64,000 nucleotides of DNA from Luteitalea sp. TBR-22 (GCF_016865485.1 NZ_AP024452.1:4052501-4116500), one strand, 5' to 3'. Counted from the first letter of the stretch, positions 17,914-27,535 are shown. A program made the numbers and translations. The notes: generated from the letters alone by a model not told the origin.

Positions 17914-19224
17914 GTGGCCAGCGCACCGCGCCCCATCAAGCACCTGCGGTGGTACATCGCGGTGCTGCTGTGCCTCGCGTCCGAGCTGAACTATCTCGAT
18001 CGGCAGGCGCTCTCGGTCCTCGCGACGCAGATCCAGAAGGACGTCGGCTTCACCGACGCCCAGTACGGCCAGATCACGTCCGCGTTCCTGATGAGCTACT
18101 CGGTGATGTACCTGGTCAGCGGGCGCATCCTCGACATGATCGGGACGCGTAAGGGCTACCTGTACTTCGTCGCGGCGTGGTCGGTGGCGGCGATGAGCCA
18201 CGCGCTGGCGCGCACGCCGTTCCACTTCCAGGCCGCGCGTTTCGCGCTCGGCGCCGCCGAGGCGGCGGTGATTCCGGGCGGCGTGAAGGCCGCCACCGAA
18301 TGGTTCCCGGTGCGCGAGCGCGCGCTGGCGGTCGGCATCTTCAACGCCGGGACGGCCCTCGGCTCGACGCTTGCCGTGCCGTTGATCGGCGCAATCAGCC
18401 TGTACTGGGGCTGGCGCGCCGCCTTCATCGTGTCGGGCGGGCTCGGCCTGATGTGGCTGCCGCTGTGGGCCTGGCTGTATCACCGGCCCGAGGACCACAA
18501 GCACATCACCGCCGAGGAACGGACGATGATCCTGTCCGACCGCGGGGCGACCGACGGCCAGCCGCCGCCATCAATGGGCGTGCTGCTGCGGATGAAGGAG
18601 ACATGGGGCTGCGTCGCGGCGCGGGTGCTGACCGACCCCATCTCGTACCTGCTGAACTTCTGGGTGCTCAAGTACCTCGAGGACCAGTTCCACATCCCCC
18701 GGACCACCCTGCTGGCCGTCGGCTGGCTGCCCTACGCGGCGCTGGCGACCGGCAACATCGCGTCGGGCGCGATTCCGCGCTACATGGTCAATACCCTCGG
18801 ATTCACGGTGAATCGGGCGCGCAAGCTGACGACGTTCACCGTCTCGGTGACGGCGCTCGTGCTGTTCCTGGTGCTGGCCCGCATCGACTCGGTCGCGCCG
18901 CTGGCGGCGCGCGTCGGCCTCGACATCACGACGCTGGCGATCATCTGCGTCACCGCCGTCATGTTCTGCCACGGCGCCTGGGGCAACGTGATCCTGCCGG
19001 CGGAGGTGTTCCCGGCACGCGCGGTCGGATCGGTCACCGGCCTGGGCGGCCTGATGGGCAGCGTGGCGGGCGTGATCACGCAGCGCATGATCGGCCACGT
19101 CGTCGAGGGCGCCGGCTACGCGCCCGTGTTCCTGGTGTGCGCGTCGGCGTACCTCATCGCCTTCTTCGCCGTGGTGGTCCTGATCGGAGAGCTGGGGCGC
19201 ATCCGGGAGGTGCGCGGTGCGTGA
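17914..19224 (+). CDS. MFS transporter, probable amino-sugar importer
   Basis: A 436-residue major-facilitator permease with 12 predicted helices and a GTG start 4 bases after the nagB stop. The opening RWYIAVLLCLASELNYLDRQ and DRQALSVLATQIQKDVGFTD are typical of the anion:cation symporter (ACS) subfamily, which imports hexuronates and other acidic sugars. The stop overlaps the nagA start by 8 bases. The substrate is inferred only from context: between nagB and nagA, so N-acetylglucosamine or a related amino sugar. Confidence 0.88.
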   Translation: MASAPRPIKHLRWYIAVLLCLASELNYLDRQALSVLATQIQKDVGFTDAQYGQITSAFLMSYSVMYLVSGRILDMIGTRKGYLYFVAAWSVAAMSHALARTPFHFQAARFALGAAEAAVIPGGVKAATEWFPVRERALAVGIFNAGTALGSTLAVPLIGAISLYWGWRAAFIVSGGLGLMWLPLWAWLYHRPEDHKHITAEERTMILSDRGATDGQPPPSMGVLLRMKETWGCVAARVLTDPISYLLNFWVLKYLEDQFHIPRTTLLAVGWLPYAALATGNIASGAIPRYMVNTLGFTVNRARKLTTFTVSVTALVLFLVLARIDSVAPLAARVGLDITTLAIICVTAVMFCHGAWGNVILPAEVFPARAVGSVTGLGGLMGSVAGVITQRMIGHVVEGAGYAPVFLVCASAYLIAFFAVVVLIGELGRIREVRGA

Positions 19225-20203
19225 GCACGCAGGCCCCGCGTTCGTCGACCTGCAGGTGAACGGCTTTGCCGGCGTCGACTACAACGCCGCCGAGGTCACG
19301 ACGGCGCAGATCGCCGAGTCGTTCGCGGCGATGGAGGCCACGGGCGTCGGCCTGTGCCTGCCGACGATCATCACCTCGACCACGGCGCACTTCGCGGCGT
19401 GCGCGCGCCGGATCCTCGACACGCGGCACCCGATCGTCGCCGGGCTCCACATGGAGGGCCCCTACATCTCGCCGGAAGACGGCTTCCGCGGGGCCCACCC
19501 GCTCGCGTGCGTCACCGAAGCCTGCGTCGACGACTTCCGTCGTCGACAGGACGCAGCCGACGGGCGGATCCGGTTGTTGACGCTCGCCGCCGAAGTGCCG
19601 GGCGCGCTTGCGGTCATCGAGGCCGCGGTGGACATGGGCGTGCGCGTCGCCCTCGGGCACACGCACGCGACGGCGGCGCAGATTGCCGATGCGGTCAGCG
19701 CCGGCGCCACGCTGTCCACGCACCTGGGCAACGGCTGCCCCGCGGTCCTGCCGCGGCATCCCAACGTGATCTGGGACCAGTTGGCCGACGATGCCCTGCA
19801 CGCCTCGCTCATCGTCGACGGCCATCACCTGCCGGCGAGCACCGTGCGGGCGATGGTCCGCGCCAAGACGCCGGAGCGCTGCCTGCTCGTGACCGACGCC
19901 ATCATGGCGGCCGGCGCGCCACCGGGACCGTACCGACTCGCGGGCCTCGACGTCGTCTGTTCCGAGGATGGGCGGGTGGCGGCACCGGGCTCGGCCACGC
20001 TGGCCGGGTCGGCCCTGACGATGCCGCGCGCCGTCGGGCTGGCGACCGCCTGGACGACCCTAGATGTGGGGGTGGTGTGGGCGATGGCCTCTACCCAGCC
20101 GGCTCGCTACATCGGACTCGAGCCACGCGGCCACACCCGGGTCCGCTGGAGCGACGATGGCGGACGAGTACTCGAGGTGGCGTTCAGCCCCACAAAGCCC
20201 TGA
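19217..20203 (+). CDS. nagA: N-acetylglucosamine-6-phosphate deacetylase
   Basis: Amidohydrolase that removes acetate from GlcNAc-6-phosphate to feed NagB. 328 residues from a GTG start inside the transporter's 3' end. Key motifs: FVDLQVNGFAGVDYN (an E. coli-like Gln-x-Asn replaces the usual HxH, as in single-metal NagAs), GLHMEGPYISPE (metal-binding Glu), ALGHTHATAAQI and STHLGNGCPAVLPRHP (metal-binding His residues), and LLVTDAIMAAG (catalytic Asp). It is about 50 residues shorter than typical NagA because the N-terminal beta-sandwich segment is reduced. A candidate terminator overlaps its stop. Confidence 0.93.
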   Translation: MREHAGPAFVDLQVNGFAGVDYNAAEVTTAQIAESFAAMEATGVGLCLPTIITSTTAHFAACARRILDTRHPIVAGLHMEGPYISPEDGFRGAHPLACVTEACVDDFRRRQDAADGRIRLLTLAAEVPGALAVIEAAVDMGVRVALGHTHATAAQIADAVSAGATLSTHLGNGCPAVLPRHPNVIWDQLADDALHASLIVDGHHLPASTVRAMVRAKTPERCLLVTDAIMAAGAPPGPYRLAGLDVVCSEDGRVAAPGSATLAGSALTMPRAVGLATAWTTLDVGVVWAMASTQPARYIGLEPRGHTRVRWSDDGGRVLEVAFSPTKP

Positions 20204-20217
20204 GACGGGCGTTTTTT
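20194..20217 (+). terminator. Candidate intrinsic terminator after nagA
   Basis: AAAGCCC, a six-base loop TGAGAC, then GGGCG and six Ts. The stem is short (four G-C pairs plus possible A-T pairs) and the nagA stop codon lies in the loop. It would end the nagB-MFS-nagA transcript. The short stem keeps confidence moderate. Confidence 0.45.
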
Positions 20218-20301
20218 CCTTGTTTCAGCGGAGTCCCGACGCGCACCATGATGCGGATGGCTCATCCGTCCGATAGTTAGGACGGAACTCACGGACTCCT
20301 G

Positions 20302-22596
20302 GTGCAGACGACCCGAACCCAGCGCTGGCTGCGCATCTACGTGGGCAGCGTCATTGCTGCCGGTCTGGCGCTGCTGGCGACCGCCATTCCCACCGTGGGC
20401 GAGCGGCCGTACGCCTTCGCGGGCCTGCTGGCGCTCGCGGCGGCGCTCTCCGCGCTCAAGATCCACGTGCCGCTGGCGCGCGGGTGGGCCACCATGTCCA
20501 CCTCCTTCGCTGCGCTCTTCGTGGCGATGCTGACGGTGGGCTTCGGCCCGGCGCTGGTCATCGCGGCGGTCTCGGGCTGGGTCCAATCGGCCTTCCACAG
20601 CAAGACGCGCTCGCCCGTGTGGCGGCACATGTTCAACAGCGCCATGCTGGTGCTGTCGGTCGGCGCGGCGGGCAGCACGTTCCTCCTGCTCGGCGGCCAC
20701 CTGGGGCAACTCGATCAGGCGCTCGACATCGGCCCGCTGATCGGCGCCACGGCGGCCTACTTCCTCACCAACTCGCTGATCGTCTCGACCGCCGTCGCGG
20801 TGTCGACCGGGCAGGGCCTGTGGCGCTGCTGGCACGACAACTTCCTCTGGACCGCCCCGGGGTACTTCCTCACGGCCGCCGTGGTGTCGCTCGCGACGCT
20901 GGTCACCAAGTACCAGCGGTGGGATCTGGTGTTGTTCGTCCTGATCCCGGTCGGGTTCATCTACCACTCGTACAAGGTCTACTTCGGCCGCCTCCACGAG
21001 GAACAGAAGCGCGTGCAGGCGATGGCCGACCTCGAGGCCAGCGCCCGCGAGGACCTGGCGGCCGAGAAGGAACGCCTGGCGGTCACGCTCCGCTCGATCG
21101 GGGACGCGGTGATCACCACCGACCTGCAGGGGCGCGTCACCATGCTCAACGTGGTGGCCGAGCAGCTCACGGGCCGGACGCAGGACAAGGCGGTCGGCAA
21201 GGCCATCGACGACGTGTTGTGCCTGTGGGATCCCGAGGGGACGACGGTGCAGGAAGTGCCGGTGTCACGGATCCTCGAGACCGGCCGCATGCCCGACAGC
21301 GAGACCAACGCCTCGCTCATCGCGCCCGACGGCGCGCGCCTGTCGGTCAACCTCACCGGCGCGCCGATGTCGGACGGCGAGGGCCAGAAGGTCGGCGTCG
21401 TGCTCGTGGTGCGTGACGTCACCGAGAGCGTGCGCCTGACGCAGGAACGCGTGCGGGCCAGCAAGCTCGAGTCGCTCGGGGTGCTGGCCGGTGGCATCGC
21501 CCACGACTTCAACAACGTCCTGACCGCCGTGGTCGGCAACATCGCGCTGGCGCGCAGCGACGAGACGCTGTCGCGCGAGACGGCGACCTGGCTCGAGGAA
21601 GCCGAGCGCGCCTGCCTGCGGGCCCGCACGCTCACCCACCAGTTGCTGACGTTCTCGCGCGGCGGCGACCCGGTGAAGCGGCCGATGCACATCGGCCCGC
21701 TGGTGGACGCGACGGTGCGGTTCGCGGTGAGCGGGTCCAACGTGCGGTGCAGCGTCGAGGTGGCGCCCGACCTGTGGGCGGTCGAGGCCGACGAGGGCCA
21801 GATCGAGCAGGTGGTGCACAACATCGTGCTCAACGCCAAGCAGGCGATGCCGCGCGGCGGGCAGGTGCACGTCTCCTGCAGCAACGCGCGGCTGGCGCCG
21901 ATGCCCGAGGTGCCGGGCGCGCCGCGCCAGTTCGTGCGCATCACGGTGCGCGACCACGGCGTCGGCATCCCGGCCGAGCACCTCGAGCGGATCTTCGACC
22001 CGTACTTCACGACCAAGCCGTCGGGCACCGGGCTCGGGCTGGCCGTGTCGCACGCGGTCATCAAGAACCACGGCGGGCTGCTGCAGGCCGAGTCGACGAT
22101 CGGCAGCGGCACCAGCTTCCACATCCTGCTGCCGCGCTCGCTCAAGCGGGTACCGGCAGTGACGGCGGCGCCGCTGGCCGCGATCCCGCACGGGTCGGGC
22201 CGGGTGCTGGTGATGGACGACGACCGGTCGATCGCGACGGTGACCGCGTCGATGCTCCGGACGCTCGGCTACACGCCCGACATCGTGTCGGACGGCGAGA
22301 TGGCCGTGGAGCGCTACCTGCAGGCGCTGGAGATGGACGAGCCGTACCGCGCGGTGGTGATGGACCTGACGGTGCCGGGCGGGATGGGCGGCGCCGAAGC
22401 GCTCGCCCAGCTGCGGGAGATCGACCCGCGCGTGTGCGCGGTGGTGATGAGCGGCTACGCCGACACGGGCCTGCTGGCCGACTACCAGCAGGTGGGCTTC
22501 GCGGGTCGGCTCGCCAAGCCCTTCTCGCTGCGCGACCTGGCGGTCACGCTGCACGACCTGCTGGCCGCCCAGGGCTCACGGATCCGGGCACATTGA
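20302..22596 (+). CDS. Membrane hybrid histidine kinase (MASE-like sensor, PAS, HisKA, HATPase, REC)
   Basis: A 764-residue sensor kinase from a GTG start. The N-terminal 225 residues are about seven hydrophobic helices resembling MASE-type integral sensors. A PAS domain follows ([20 protein letters not shown], about 260-375), then the HisKA domain with the phospho-acceptor His in [20 protein letters not shown], an HATPase with [37 protein letters not shown] and [13 protein letters not shown], and a C-terminal receiver with acidic DDDR, phospho-acceptor Asp in [11 protein letters not shown] and Lys in LAKPFS. No DNA-binding output is fused or adjacent, so the phosphorelay partner lies elsewhere. 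Confidence 0.92.
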   Translation: MQTTRTQRWLRIYVGSVIAAGLALLATAIPTVGERPYAFAGLLALAAALSALKIHVPLARGWATMSTSFAALFVAMLTVGFGPALVIAAVSGWVQSAFHSKTRSPVWRHMFNSAMLVLSVGAAGSTFLLLGGHLGQLDQALDIGPLIGATAAYFLTNSLIVSTAVAVSTGQGLWRCWHDNFLWTAPGYFLTAAVVSLATLVTKYQRWDLVLFVLIPVGFIYHSYKVYFGRLHEEQKRVQAMADLEASAREDLAAEKERLAVTLRSIGDAVITTDLQGRVTMLNVVAEQLTGRTQDKAVGKAIDDVLCLWDPEGTTVQEVPVSRILETGRMPDSETNASLIAPDGARLSVNLTGAPMSDGEGQKVGVVLVVRDVTESVRLTQERVRASKLESLGVLAGGIAHDFNNVLTAVVGNIALARSDETLSRETATWLEEAERACLRARTLTHQLLTFSRGGDPVKRPMHIGPLVDATVRFAVSGSNVRCSVEVAPDLWAVEADEGQIEQVVHNIVLNAKQAMPRGGQVHVSCSNARLAPMPEVPGAPRQFVRITVRDHGVGIPAEHLERIFDPYFTTKPSGTGLGLAVSHAVIKNHGGLLQAESTIGSGTSFHILLPRSLKRVPAVTAAPLAAIPHGSGRVLVMDDDRSIATVTASMLRTLGYTPDIVSDGEMAVERYLQALEMDEPYRAVVMDLTVPGGMGGAEALAQLREIDPRVCAVVMSGYADTGLLADYQQVGFAGRLAKPFSLRDLAVTLHDLLAAQGSRIRAH

Positions 22597-22600
22597 AGTA

Positions 22601-22720
22601 GGGCTCAGGACGCAGGGCTCAGGGCTGTCGACGCGGGCTCAGGCCTCAGGGCTCAGGGCTCAGGGCTCAGAGATCTCTGTGAGTGGTTTCTGAGCCTCGA
22701 GCCTGTAGCCATGAGCCTGG
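22601..22720. repeat. GGGCTCA array with inverted right arm
   Basis: About ten GGGCTCA/GGACGCA/GGCCTCA units run from 22601 to 22670. After about 20 bases an inverted set follows (TGAGCCTCGAGCCTGTAGCC, ATGAGCCTGG). It fills the convergent gap between the kinase and the DUF1080 gene. Confidence 0.75.
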
Positions 22721-22726
22721 TCTGGC

Positions 22727-23383
22727 CTACCGCTGCGTCAGGTCGCGAATCCAGATCTCGCGGAACTTCATGTCGCCGTTGCCACCCGAGTGGAGCTGCA
22801 GCGCGATGCCGCCGTCGAACGACTTGGGCTGCGGGTCGGTGAAGTCGACCACCTGCACGCCGTTCAGCCGCGCGATGTAGCGGTTGCCGACCACCGTCAG
22901 CACGTACTCGTTCCACTCGCCGCGGCGGACCACCATCTCGTTCTCGGGCGCGGGCCACACGATCCAGTTGCGGCCGTCGCCGTAGAGGCCGCCGGTGTGG
23001 TGCATCGCCTGGCAGTCGATCTCGAACTGCAGGCCCTGCGTGATGGTGGGCGTGCCGGGCTTGAACTCGGAGTGGAAGAACACGCCGCTGTTGCCGTCGC
23101 CGTCGCACTTGAAGTGCATGGCGAGCTGGAAGTCCTTGTAGTTCTTCTCGGTCTTCAGGTAGCCGTAGGCCTTGGTCACGGCGACGCCGTGCAGGATGCC
23201 GCCGGGCTCGACGTTCCACTGTTCGTCGCCGATCTTCTGCCAGCCGGTGAGGTCCTTGCCGTTGAAGATCTGGACCCAGTCCTCGCCGGGCAGCTTCGGA
23301 CGGGCCGCCGGCTGGGCGGCGACGGTGGACGCGAGGACGGCGGAGACCGCCAGGGCGAGCGGAAGGGTACGGAGCAGTCGCAT
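22727..23383 (-). CDS. Secreted DUF1080 (3-keto-disaccharide hydrolase-type) protein
   Basis: A 218-residue exported beta-jelly-roll protein of the DUF1080 / 3-keto-disaccharide hydrolase family, common in Acidobacteriota and Planctomycetota. Signal peptide MRLLRTLPLALAVSAVLASTVAAQ. Family features: VQIFNGKDLTGWQKIGDEQW at the start of the domain, ILHG, KDFQLAMHFKCDGDGNSGVFF, GLQFEIDC, GGLYGDG and KFREIWIRDL at the end. ATG 23383 is chosen; a longer frame reads GCAGTCG repeats. Members bind or cleave modified sugars outside the cytoplasm; the actual substrate is unknown. Confidence 0.9.
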   Translation of the reverse strand: MRLLRTLPLALAVSAVLASTVAAQPAARPKLPGEDWVQIFNGKDLTGWQKIGDEQWNVEPGGILHGVAVTKAYGYLKTEKNYKDFQLAMHFKCDGDGNSGVFFHSEFKPGTPTITQGLQFEIDCQAMHHTGGLYGDGRNWIVWPAPENEMVVRRGEWNEYVLTVVGNRYIARLNGVQVVDFTDPQPKSFDGGIALQLHSGGNGDMKFREIWIRDLTQR

Positions 23384-23408
23384 GCGCCGGACTATACCGC
23401 ACGGAACA

Positions 23409-23466
23409 CGGCAGTCGGCAGTCGGCAGTCGGCAGTCGGCGCCGGCGGTCAGCGCTCGGCGGTCGG
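23409..23466. repeat. GGCAGTC tandem array
   Basis: Four perfect GGCAGTC units followed by degenerate GGCGGTC and CGCTCGG variants, in the 143-base gap between the divergent DUF1080 and bpt genes. Any promoter for either gene must sit beside or within it. Confidence 0.75.
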
Positions 23467-23526
23467 CCGTGCGCGGCCGCGCCTGGTGGCTCGACGCGCT
23501 GGCGCGAGGCGTTACCATAACGAAGC

Positions 23527-24282
23527 GTGGTCGCGACCTTCATCGTGTACGACGAGCTGGACCGGTGTCCCTACCTGGCCGGCCATGTGGCGCGGCTGCC
23601 GTTGCGGGTGCCGGCGCGTCCGCTGACGCGTTCCGAAGTGGACGCCGCCCTCGCCGCCGGCGACCGTCGCCAGGGTGTGTTCCTGTACCGCCCGAGCTGC
23701 CCGGCCTGCCAGGCGTGTGAGCCGATCCGGATCCCGGTGGCGGAGTTCGCGCCCTCGGCGACGCACCGGCGCACGCTGCGCGCCGGGGACGCGAAGTTCC
23801 GCCTGGAGGTGGGGCGGCCGGTCGCCGACGACGACCGCGCGGCGTTGTACGCGCGGCACAAGTGGGGCCGTGGCCTGACGACGGCCGAGGACAACGACGA
23901 GACGACCGACGTCGAGACGTATGCGGCGTTCCTGGTCGAGACCTGCTGCGAGAGCGTCGAGTTCGCGCTCTACGATGGCGACAAGCTGGTGTCGGTGGCG
24001 GTGGCCGACCGCGGCGACCGGTCGCTCTCGGCGGTGTACTGCTGCTTCGACCCGGACTACGAGCGGTACAGCCCCGGCACGTACACGATCCTCAAGCAGT
24101 GGCAGTACTGCGCGAGCGAGGGGCTCGAGCACCTCTACCTCGGGCTCTACGTCGCCGACTCGGCGCACCTCTCCTACAAGGCGACCTTCCGTCCGCACGA
24201 ACGGCGGATCGAGGGCTCGTGGCGGCGCTTCGATCGTTCGGGGTCGTCGACGCCGTCCGACGACGAGGCGCGGGCGAGCTGA
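23527..24282 (+). CDS. bpt: Aspartate/glutamate leucyltransferase (Bpt-type N-end-rule aminoacyl-tRNA-protein transferase)
   Basis: Transfers Leu (or Arg) from charged tRNA to N-terminal acidic residues, marking proteins for ClpAP-type degradation. The 251 residues start at a GTG. The N-terminal ATE domain has the cysteine pair in YRPSCPACQACEPIRIPV. The C-terminal GNAT-like domain has YARHKWGRGLT, VYCCFDPDYERYSPGTY and the characteristic YLGLYVADSAHLSYKATFRP. The length is typical for bacterial Bpt. Whether the transferred residue is Leu or Arg cannot be decided here. Confidence 0.93.
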   Translation: MVATFIVYDELDRCPYLAGHVARLPLRVPARPLTRSEVDAALAAGDRRQGVFLYRPSCPACQACEPIRIPVAEFAPSATHRRTLRAGDAKFRLEVGRPVADDDRAALYARHKWGRGLTTAEDNDETTDVETYAAFLVETCCESVEFALYDGDKLVSVAVADRGDRSLSAVYCCFDPDYERYSPGTYTILKQWQYCASEGLEHLYLGLYVADSAHLSYKATFRPHERRIEGSWRRFDRSGSSTPSDDEARAS

Positions 24283-24297
24283 GCGGCGGACTGGGGC

Positions 24298-24400
24298 TTG
24301 CGGCTCGAGGCTCAGGACGCAGGGCTCAAGGCTCAAGGCTCAGGAAGGAGCTCACGGCTGGGGCTGGGGCTGGGGCTGGGGCTGGGGGCTGGGGCTGAGC
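24298..24400. repeat. GGCTCAAG units followed by GGGGCT hexamers
   Basis: GGCTCAGG/GGCTCAAG units lie at 24303-24342. They are followed at 24357-24397 by about six copies of a CTGGGG hexamer. Two distinct array types abut directly downstream of bpt. Confidence 0.75.
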
Positions 24401-24528
24401 GTGTAGCCGTCGGCCTTGGCCGACGGTGATTCGCCCGCCTTCAGGGTAGGGCCGGCTCGGAAGCCGCCCGCCGGCGTGGTATACTCGCGCGGTTGTTCGC
24501 CGGCGCCCGCCGGCCGCCCTCCTCCAGG

Positions 24529-24604
24529 GCCGACGTAGCTCAGTTGGTAGAGCAGCTGATTCGTAATCAGCAGGTCGCCGGTTCAAGTCCGGCCGTCGGC
24601 TCCA
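24529..24604 (+). tRNA. tRNA-Thr (anticodon CGT)
   Basis: A complete cloverleaf: acceptor stem GCCGACG with CGTCGGC, D-arm AGCTCAGTTGGTAGAGC, anticodon stem GCTGA/TCAGC with loop TTCGTAA (CGT at positions 34-36, reading ACG = Thr), and T-arm CCGGTTCAAGTCCGG. The discriminator T is followed by an encoded CCA. It stands alone between the bpt gene and a hypothetical gene on the other strand. Confidence 0.97.
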
Positions 24605-24618
24605 CGTTCCTCGCAGAC

Positions 24619-25197
24619 TCAGGGAACCGCAGCGTCGTCGATCGTCTGCTCGACGTGGCGCCGTAACGCCTCGTGGCAGTCGCCTCGGCTGCCCCACACG
24701 CGCACCCAGAGTCCCTTGCGCCGGTAGACGTCACTGCTCGAAGGCGCCGTGGCGCGGCCGACCGCGAAGTCGCCGCGCGGACCCGCCTCGAGCCGCGGCC
24801 ACTGCAGCGCGTACACGAACGTCAGCTCGTCGCTACTCCGGTAAGCCGCCGCGTACGCACGTGCGCCCTCGAATCGCTGCGCGCGCATCGCCTGCAACTG
24901 ACCTCGGTCCAGGGGCGGTCCATCAGGCAGGCGCGGGGCCTCCTCCGGCCCGACGACCACCTCACCGATCGCGATCACCCTGTCGCGGTCCTCCCCGACC
25001 CACGGGTTGCTCGGGAGGATCACCGGTCCCCAGAAGCCGGAACGCACGCGATCGCCGCCCAGGCGCTCGGAGGGTGCTGGCGCGAGGACACAGGACGGTC
25101 CGAGTGCGGTGCGCGGTGCGGTCAGCCTCGACAGCGCCTCGTCGTGCCGGGGTGGCGCAGCCTGCATGACGATGAGCAGCAGAAGGACGAGGCCCAT
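24619..25197 (-). CDS. Hypothetical exported protein
   Basis: A 192-residue protein with a short hydrophobic N terminus (MGLVLLLLIVMQAAPP) compatible with a signal peptide, and no recognisable domain. The body is charged, with conserved-looking stretches such as GFWGPVILPSNPWVGEDRDR and YRRKGLWVRVWGSRGDCHEAL. It ends 15 bases from the tRNA gene, tail-to-tail with it. Coding capacity is supported by the signal-like start and the absence of a better frame on the other strand; function unknown. Confidence 0.6.
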   Translation of the reverse strand: MGLVLLLLIVMQAAPPRHDEALSRLTAPRTALGPSCVLAPAPSERLGGDRVRSGFWGPVILPSNPWVGEDRDRVIAIGEVVVGPEEAPRLPDGPPLDRGQLQAMRAQRFEGARAYAAAYRSSDELTFVYALQWPRLEAGPRGDFAVGRATAPSSSDVYRRKGLWVRVWGSRGDCHEALRRHVEQTIDDAAVP

Positions 25198-25318
25198 GGT
25201 GTGCCCTTTCTCCGGATGCCGCGATCATACCGGCCGCCAAGGATGCACGGCCTCGGCCGCCGCGCCATCATCACGCCGTCGTCACCTGTCGAGGCGCGGC
25301 GCTCTTTCGCGGAGACAT

Positions 25319-27076
25319 CTACGAACCGGCCTGGTTGCGGGACGGGTCCGTCGACGTTGCCGCGGGCAGCGTGATGCGGAACGAGGCACCGCGTCCGGGC
25401 TCGCTGTCCACCGCAATCCGTCCGCCGTTCTGCTTGACGATCCCGAACACCATCGAAAGACCGAGCCCCGTACCTTTCCCCGGCTCCTTGGTGGTGAAGA
25501 ACGGCTCGAAGATGTGCGGCATCACGTCGGGCGGGATGCCGGTGCCCGTATCGGTGACGACGACCTCGACCTCGTCCGCGGCCGGTCCCGGCCGTGTCGC
25601 CACGCCGAGCACGCCGCCCCCGGGCATCGCGTCGCGGGCATTCACGCACAGGTTGAGGAGCACCTGGTCGATCTGCCGACGGTCGGCCATGACCCACATC
25701 GGCCCTGCGGCGAGTTCGACCTTGGCGGAGACGTCGGCGCCGAGCAGGGGCAGGAGTAGACGCTCGAGTGACCGCACCCGCTCGTTCAGGTCGAGGACCT
25801 CGGGCGCCCGTGGCTGACGCCGGCTGAACGCCAGCAGTTGCTCCGTCAGTTGGGCCGCACGCTCTCCCGCCTCCGCCACCTGCGCCAGCCAGAACGACCG
25901 CTCGTCGTCGGCAGGCAGTTGCAGCGCCAGCAGGGAGGTGTACCCGTTGATGATCGTGAGCAGGTTGTTGAAGTCATGCGCCACGCCTCCCGCGAGCCGG
26001 CCAACAGCCTCCAGGCGCTGGACCTGCTCCACGGCGGTCTCCCACCGACGACGCTCGCTCTCGTCGGCCACTGTGCCCACCCATTCCAGCGTGCCATCAC
26101 GGTGCGTCACCGGTGTCGCTCGCGAGGTCACGAACGCCCACGTGTCGTCACGGCGACGCAGGCGAAACGGGATGACGAACGACTGGCGATTGCTGAGCGC
26201 TTGCTGCCACACCTCCAGCACGGCTGGGCGGTCGTCGGGATGCACGAGGTCCAGCCAGCCCTCCCCGGACGCCTGCGCCTCCGCGAGGTCGTGGAATTCC
26301 GGCGACGATGTCACCTGACGGCCGCGCCCGTGCTCGTCGGAGACCCACACCAGTTGGGACGTCGCGTTGACGAGCGTGCGGAACCGCTCCTCGCTGCGCT
26401 GGAGCTCCCGCTCGGCGGCGACCTGTGCCGTGACTTCCTGCAACTCCACACCGAGCGCCGTCACGCGCCCCTCATCTGTCACCGGCCATACGGTGAGGAG
26501 CCAGTCCCTGGGCGTGCCAGGCTGCGAGCGCGTCTCGGTGGCGAGCACGAGTCGCGTCACGGACTCCCCGGCGGCAGCCACGTGCCGGTAGATCGCCTCG
26601 ACGTGGGGCCAGACCATCGGCAGCACGTCCGCGACGGTCCGGCCGAGGTGTGCCTCCACGGACACGCCGTTGAACGCCGCGAGTTGCTGGTTGACGAACA
26701 GGAAGCGGAAGTCGATGTCGACCAGTGCGAAGCCCGTCGGAGCGCTGCGCAAGGCACTCGTCAGCCACGCGAGCGCCGGGTCGCCCCCTGCCAGGGGATC
26801 GCGCGGGGCCGTCAAGGCCCTCCTCGCTGCAGAGCGGACGGTGTGGAGTGAGGCATCGTGGAACCAGCGTCTTCGCCGACGCCTGCGTCCGAGCGGGCCT
26901 CCTATGTATACCGGATCGCCACACCCCTCGCCAGCAGGGCCCCGTACATTCTCGGCCCAGGCCGAGTCGGGGCTCCGCCGGCAGGCCGACACCGTGGGGA
27001 GCGACCGCGTGGGTCCGGTGCCATCCTTCGGCGCCGCCCCCCTTCTTCGCGGGCGGCGTCTGGCACCCTGCGTCAC
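25319..27076 (-). CDS. PAS-domain sensor histidine kinase (start uncertain)
   Basis: Two PAS domains, the first around ALRSAPTGFALVDIDFRFLF and the second around LVNATSQLVWVSDEHGRG with the PAC segment DTWAFVTSRATPVTHRDG. These are followed by a HisKA domain with the phospho-acceptor in RLAGGVAHDFNNLLTIINGY and an HATPase with NLCVNARDAMPGGG, VTDTGTGIPPDVMPHIFEPF and KGTGLGLSMVFGIV. There are no membrane segments and no receiver. The first 80-90 residues of the 585-residue frame are Arg-rich and unlike a PAS domain, so the true start is probably internal, but no convincing ATG or GTG with a ribosome-binding site is visible. It is the first of a block of minus-strand kinases. Confidence 0.85.
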   Translation of the reverse strand: MTQGARRRPRRRGAAPKDGTGPTRSLPTVSACRRSPDSAWAENVRGPAGEGCGDPVYIGGPLGRRRRRRRWFHDASLHTVRSAARRALTAPRDPLAGGDPALAWLTSALRSAPTGFALVDIDFRFLFVNQQLAAFNGVSVEAHLGRTVADVLPMVWPHVEAIYRHVAAAGESVTRLVLATETRSQPGTPRDWLLTVWPVTDEGRVTALGVELQEVTAQVAAERELQRSEERFRTLVNATSQLVWVSDEHGRGRQVTSSPEFHDLAEAQASGEGWLDLVHPDDRPAVLEVWQQALSNRQSFVIPFRLRRRDDTWAFVTSRATPVTHRDGTLEWVGTVADESERRRWETAVEQVQRLEAVGRLAGGVAHDFNNLLTIINGYTSLLALQLPADDERSFWLAQVAEAGERAAQLTEQLLAFSRRQPRAPEVLDLNERVRSLERLLLPLLGADVSAKVELAAGPMWVMADRRQIDQVLLNLCVNARDAMPGGGVLGVATRPGPAADEVEVVVTDTGTGIPPDVMPHIFEPFFTTKEPGKGTGLGLSMVFGIVKQNGGRIAVDSEPGRGASFRITLPAATSTDPSRNQAGS

Positions 27077-27148
27077 CGCGCCCAGACACCTGCGGGCGCC
27101 TGTCCGGCCGCGAGCCGGGTGGTGACCCGGCCCGCATGCCGTATCGCG

Positions 27149-27535
27149 TCAGTCGGAAATGAACGTCGAAGTGTAGATCCCGCTGGGCGTGATGGTCTCG
27201 CGCACCGTTCCGCAGACGATCTGGTCGTAGCCGCGCAACCGCAGACACTGCTCGTAGGTGTTCCGCACGGTGCTGGTGGGCACGGCAGCCCCGGCGGGTA
27301 GCTGGCCCACGTCCTGGTAATGGAAGAAGGCGACGATGCCCTCGTCGTCCAGCTTGAGGACACGGTGGGCCCGGCACCCTTCGTCGAAGTAGTTGTCGCC
27401 GACCGCATCGGTCACGAGGCAACCGTCGCCGCGCGCGGGATCGGCGGGCGTGGCGGCGCCGCGGGTGGCACCGACCAACAGGAGTACGCCCGCCAGTGCG
27501 GTCGCAAACGTCGCTCGTTTCATCATCGTCGTCAT
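27149..27535 (-). CDS. Small secreted protein of unknown function
   Basis: A 128-residue protein with a clear signal peptide (MTTMMKRATFATALAGVLLLVGATRGAA). The mature part has four cysteines (GDGCLVTD, EGCRAH, YEQCLRL, IVCGTV), suggesting two disulphides in the periplasm. An ATG at 27535 places the signal peptide correctly; the frame continues 13 codons upstream without supporting features. It is unrelated by sequence to the kinases on either side. Confidence 0.65.
   Translation of the reverse strand: MTTMMKRATFATALAGVLLLVGATRGAATPADPARGDGCLVTDAVGDNYFDEGCRAHRVLKLDDEGIVAFFHYQDVGQLPAGAAVPTSTVRNTYEQCLRLRGYDQIVCGTVRETITPSGIYTSTFISD

Noticed and set aside
23384-23518. DUF1080 start at 23518
   Set aside because: The leader is translated from the GGCAGTC repeat; ATG 23383 gives a clean signal peptide.
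24326-24697. A minus-strand frame across the tRNA reading LNRRPADYESAALPTELRR
   Set aside because: This is the well-known antisense translation of a tRNA (the tRNA-Thr at 24529-24604), not a protein gene.
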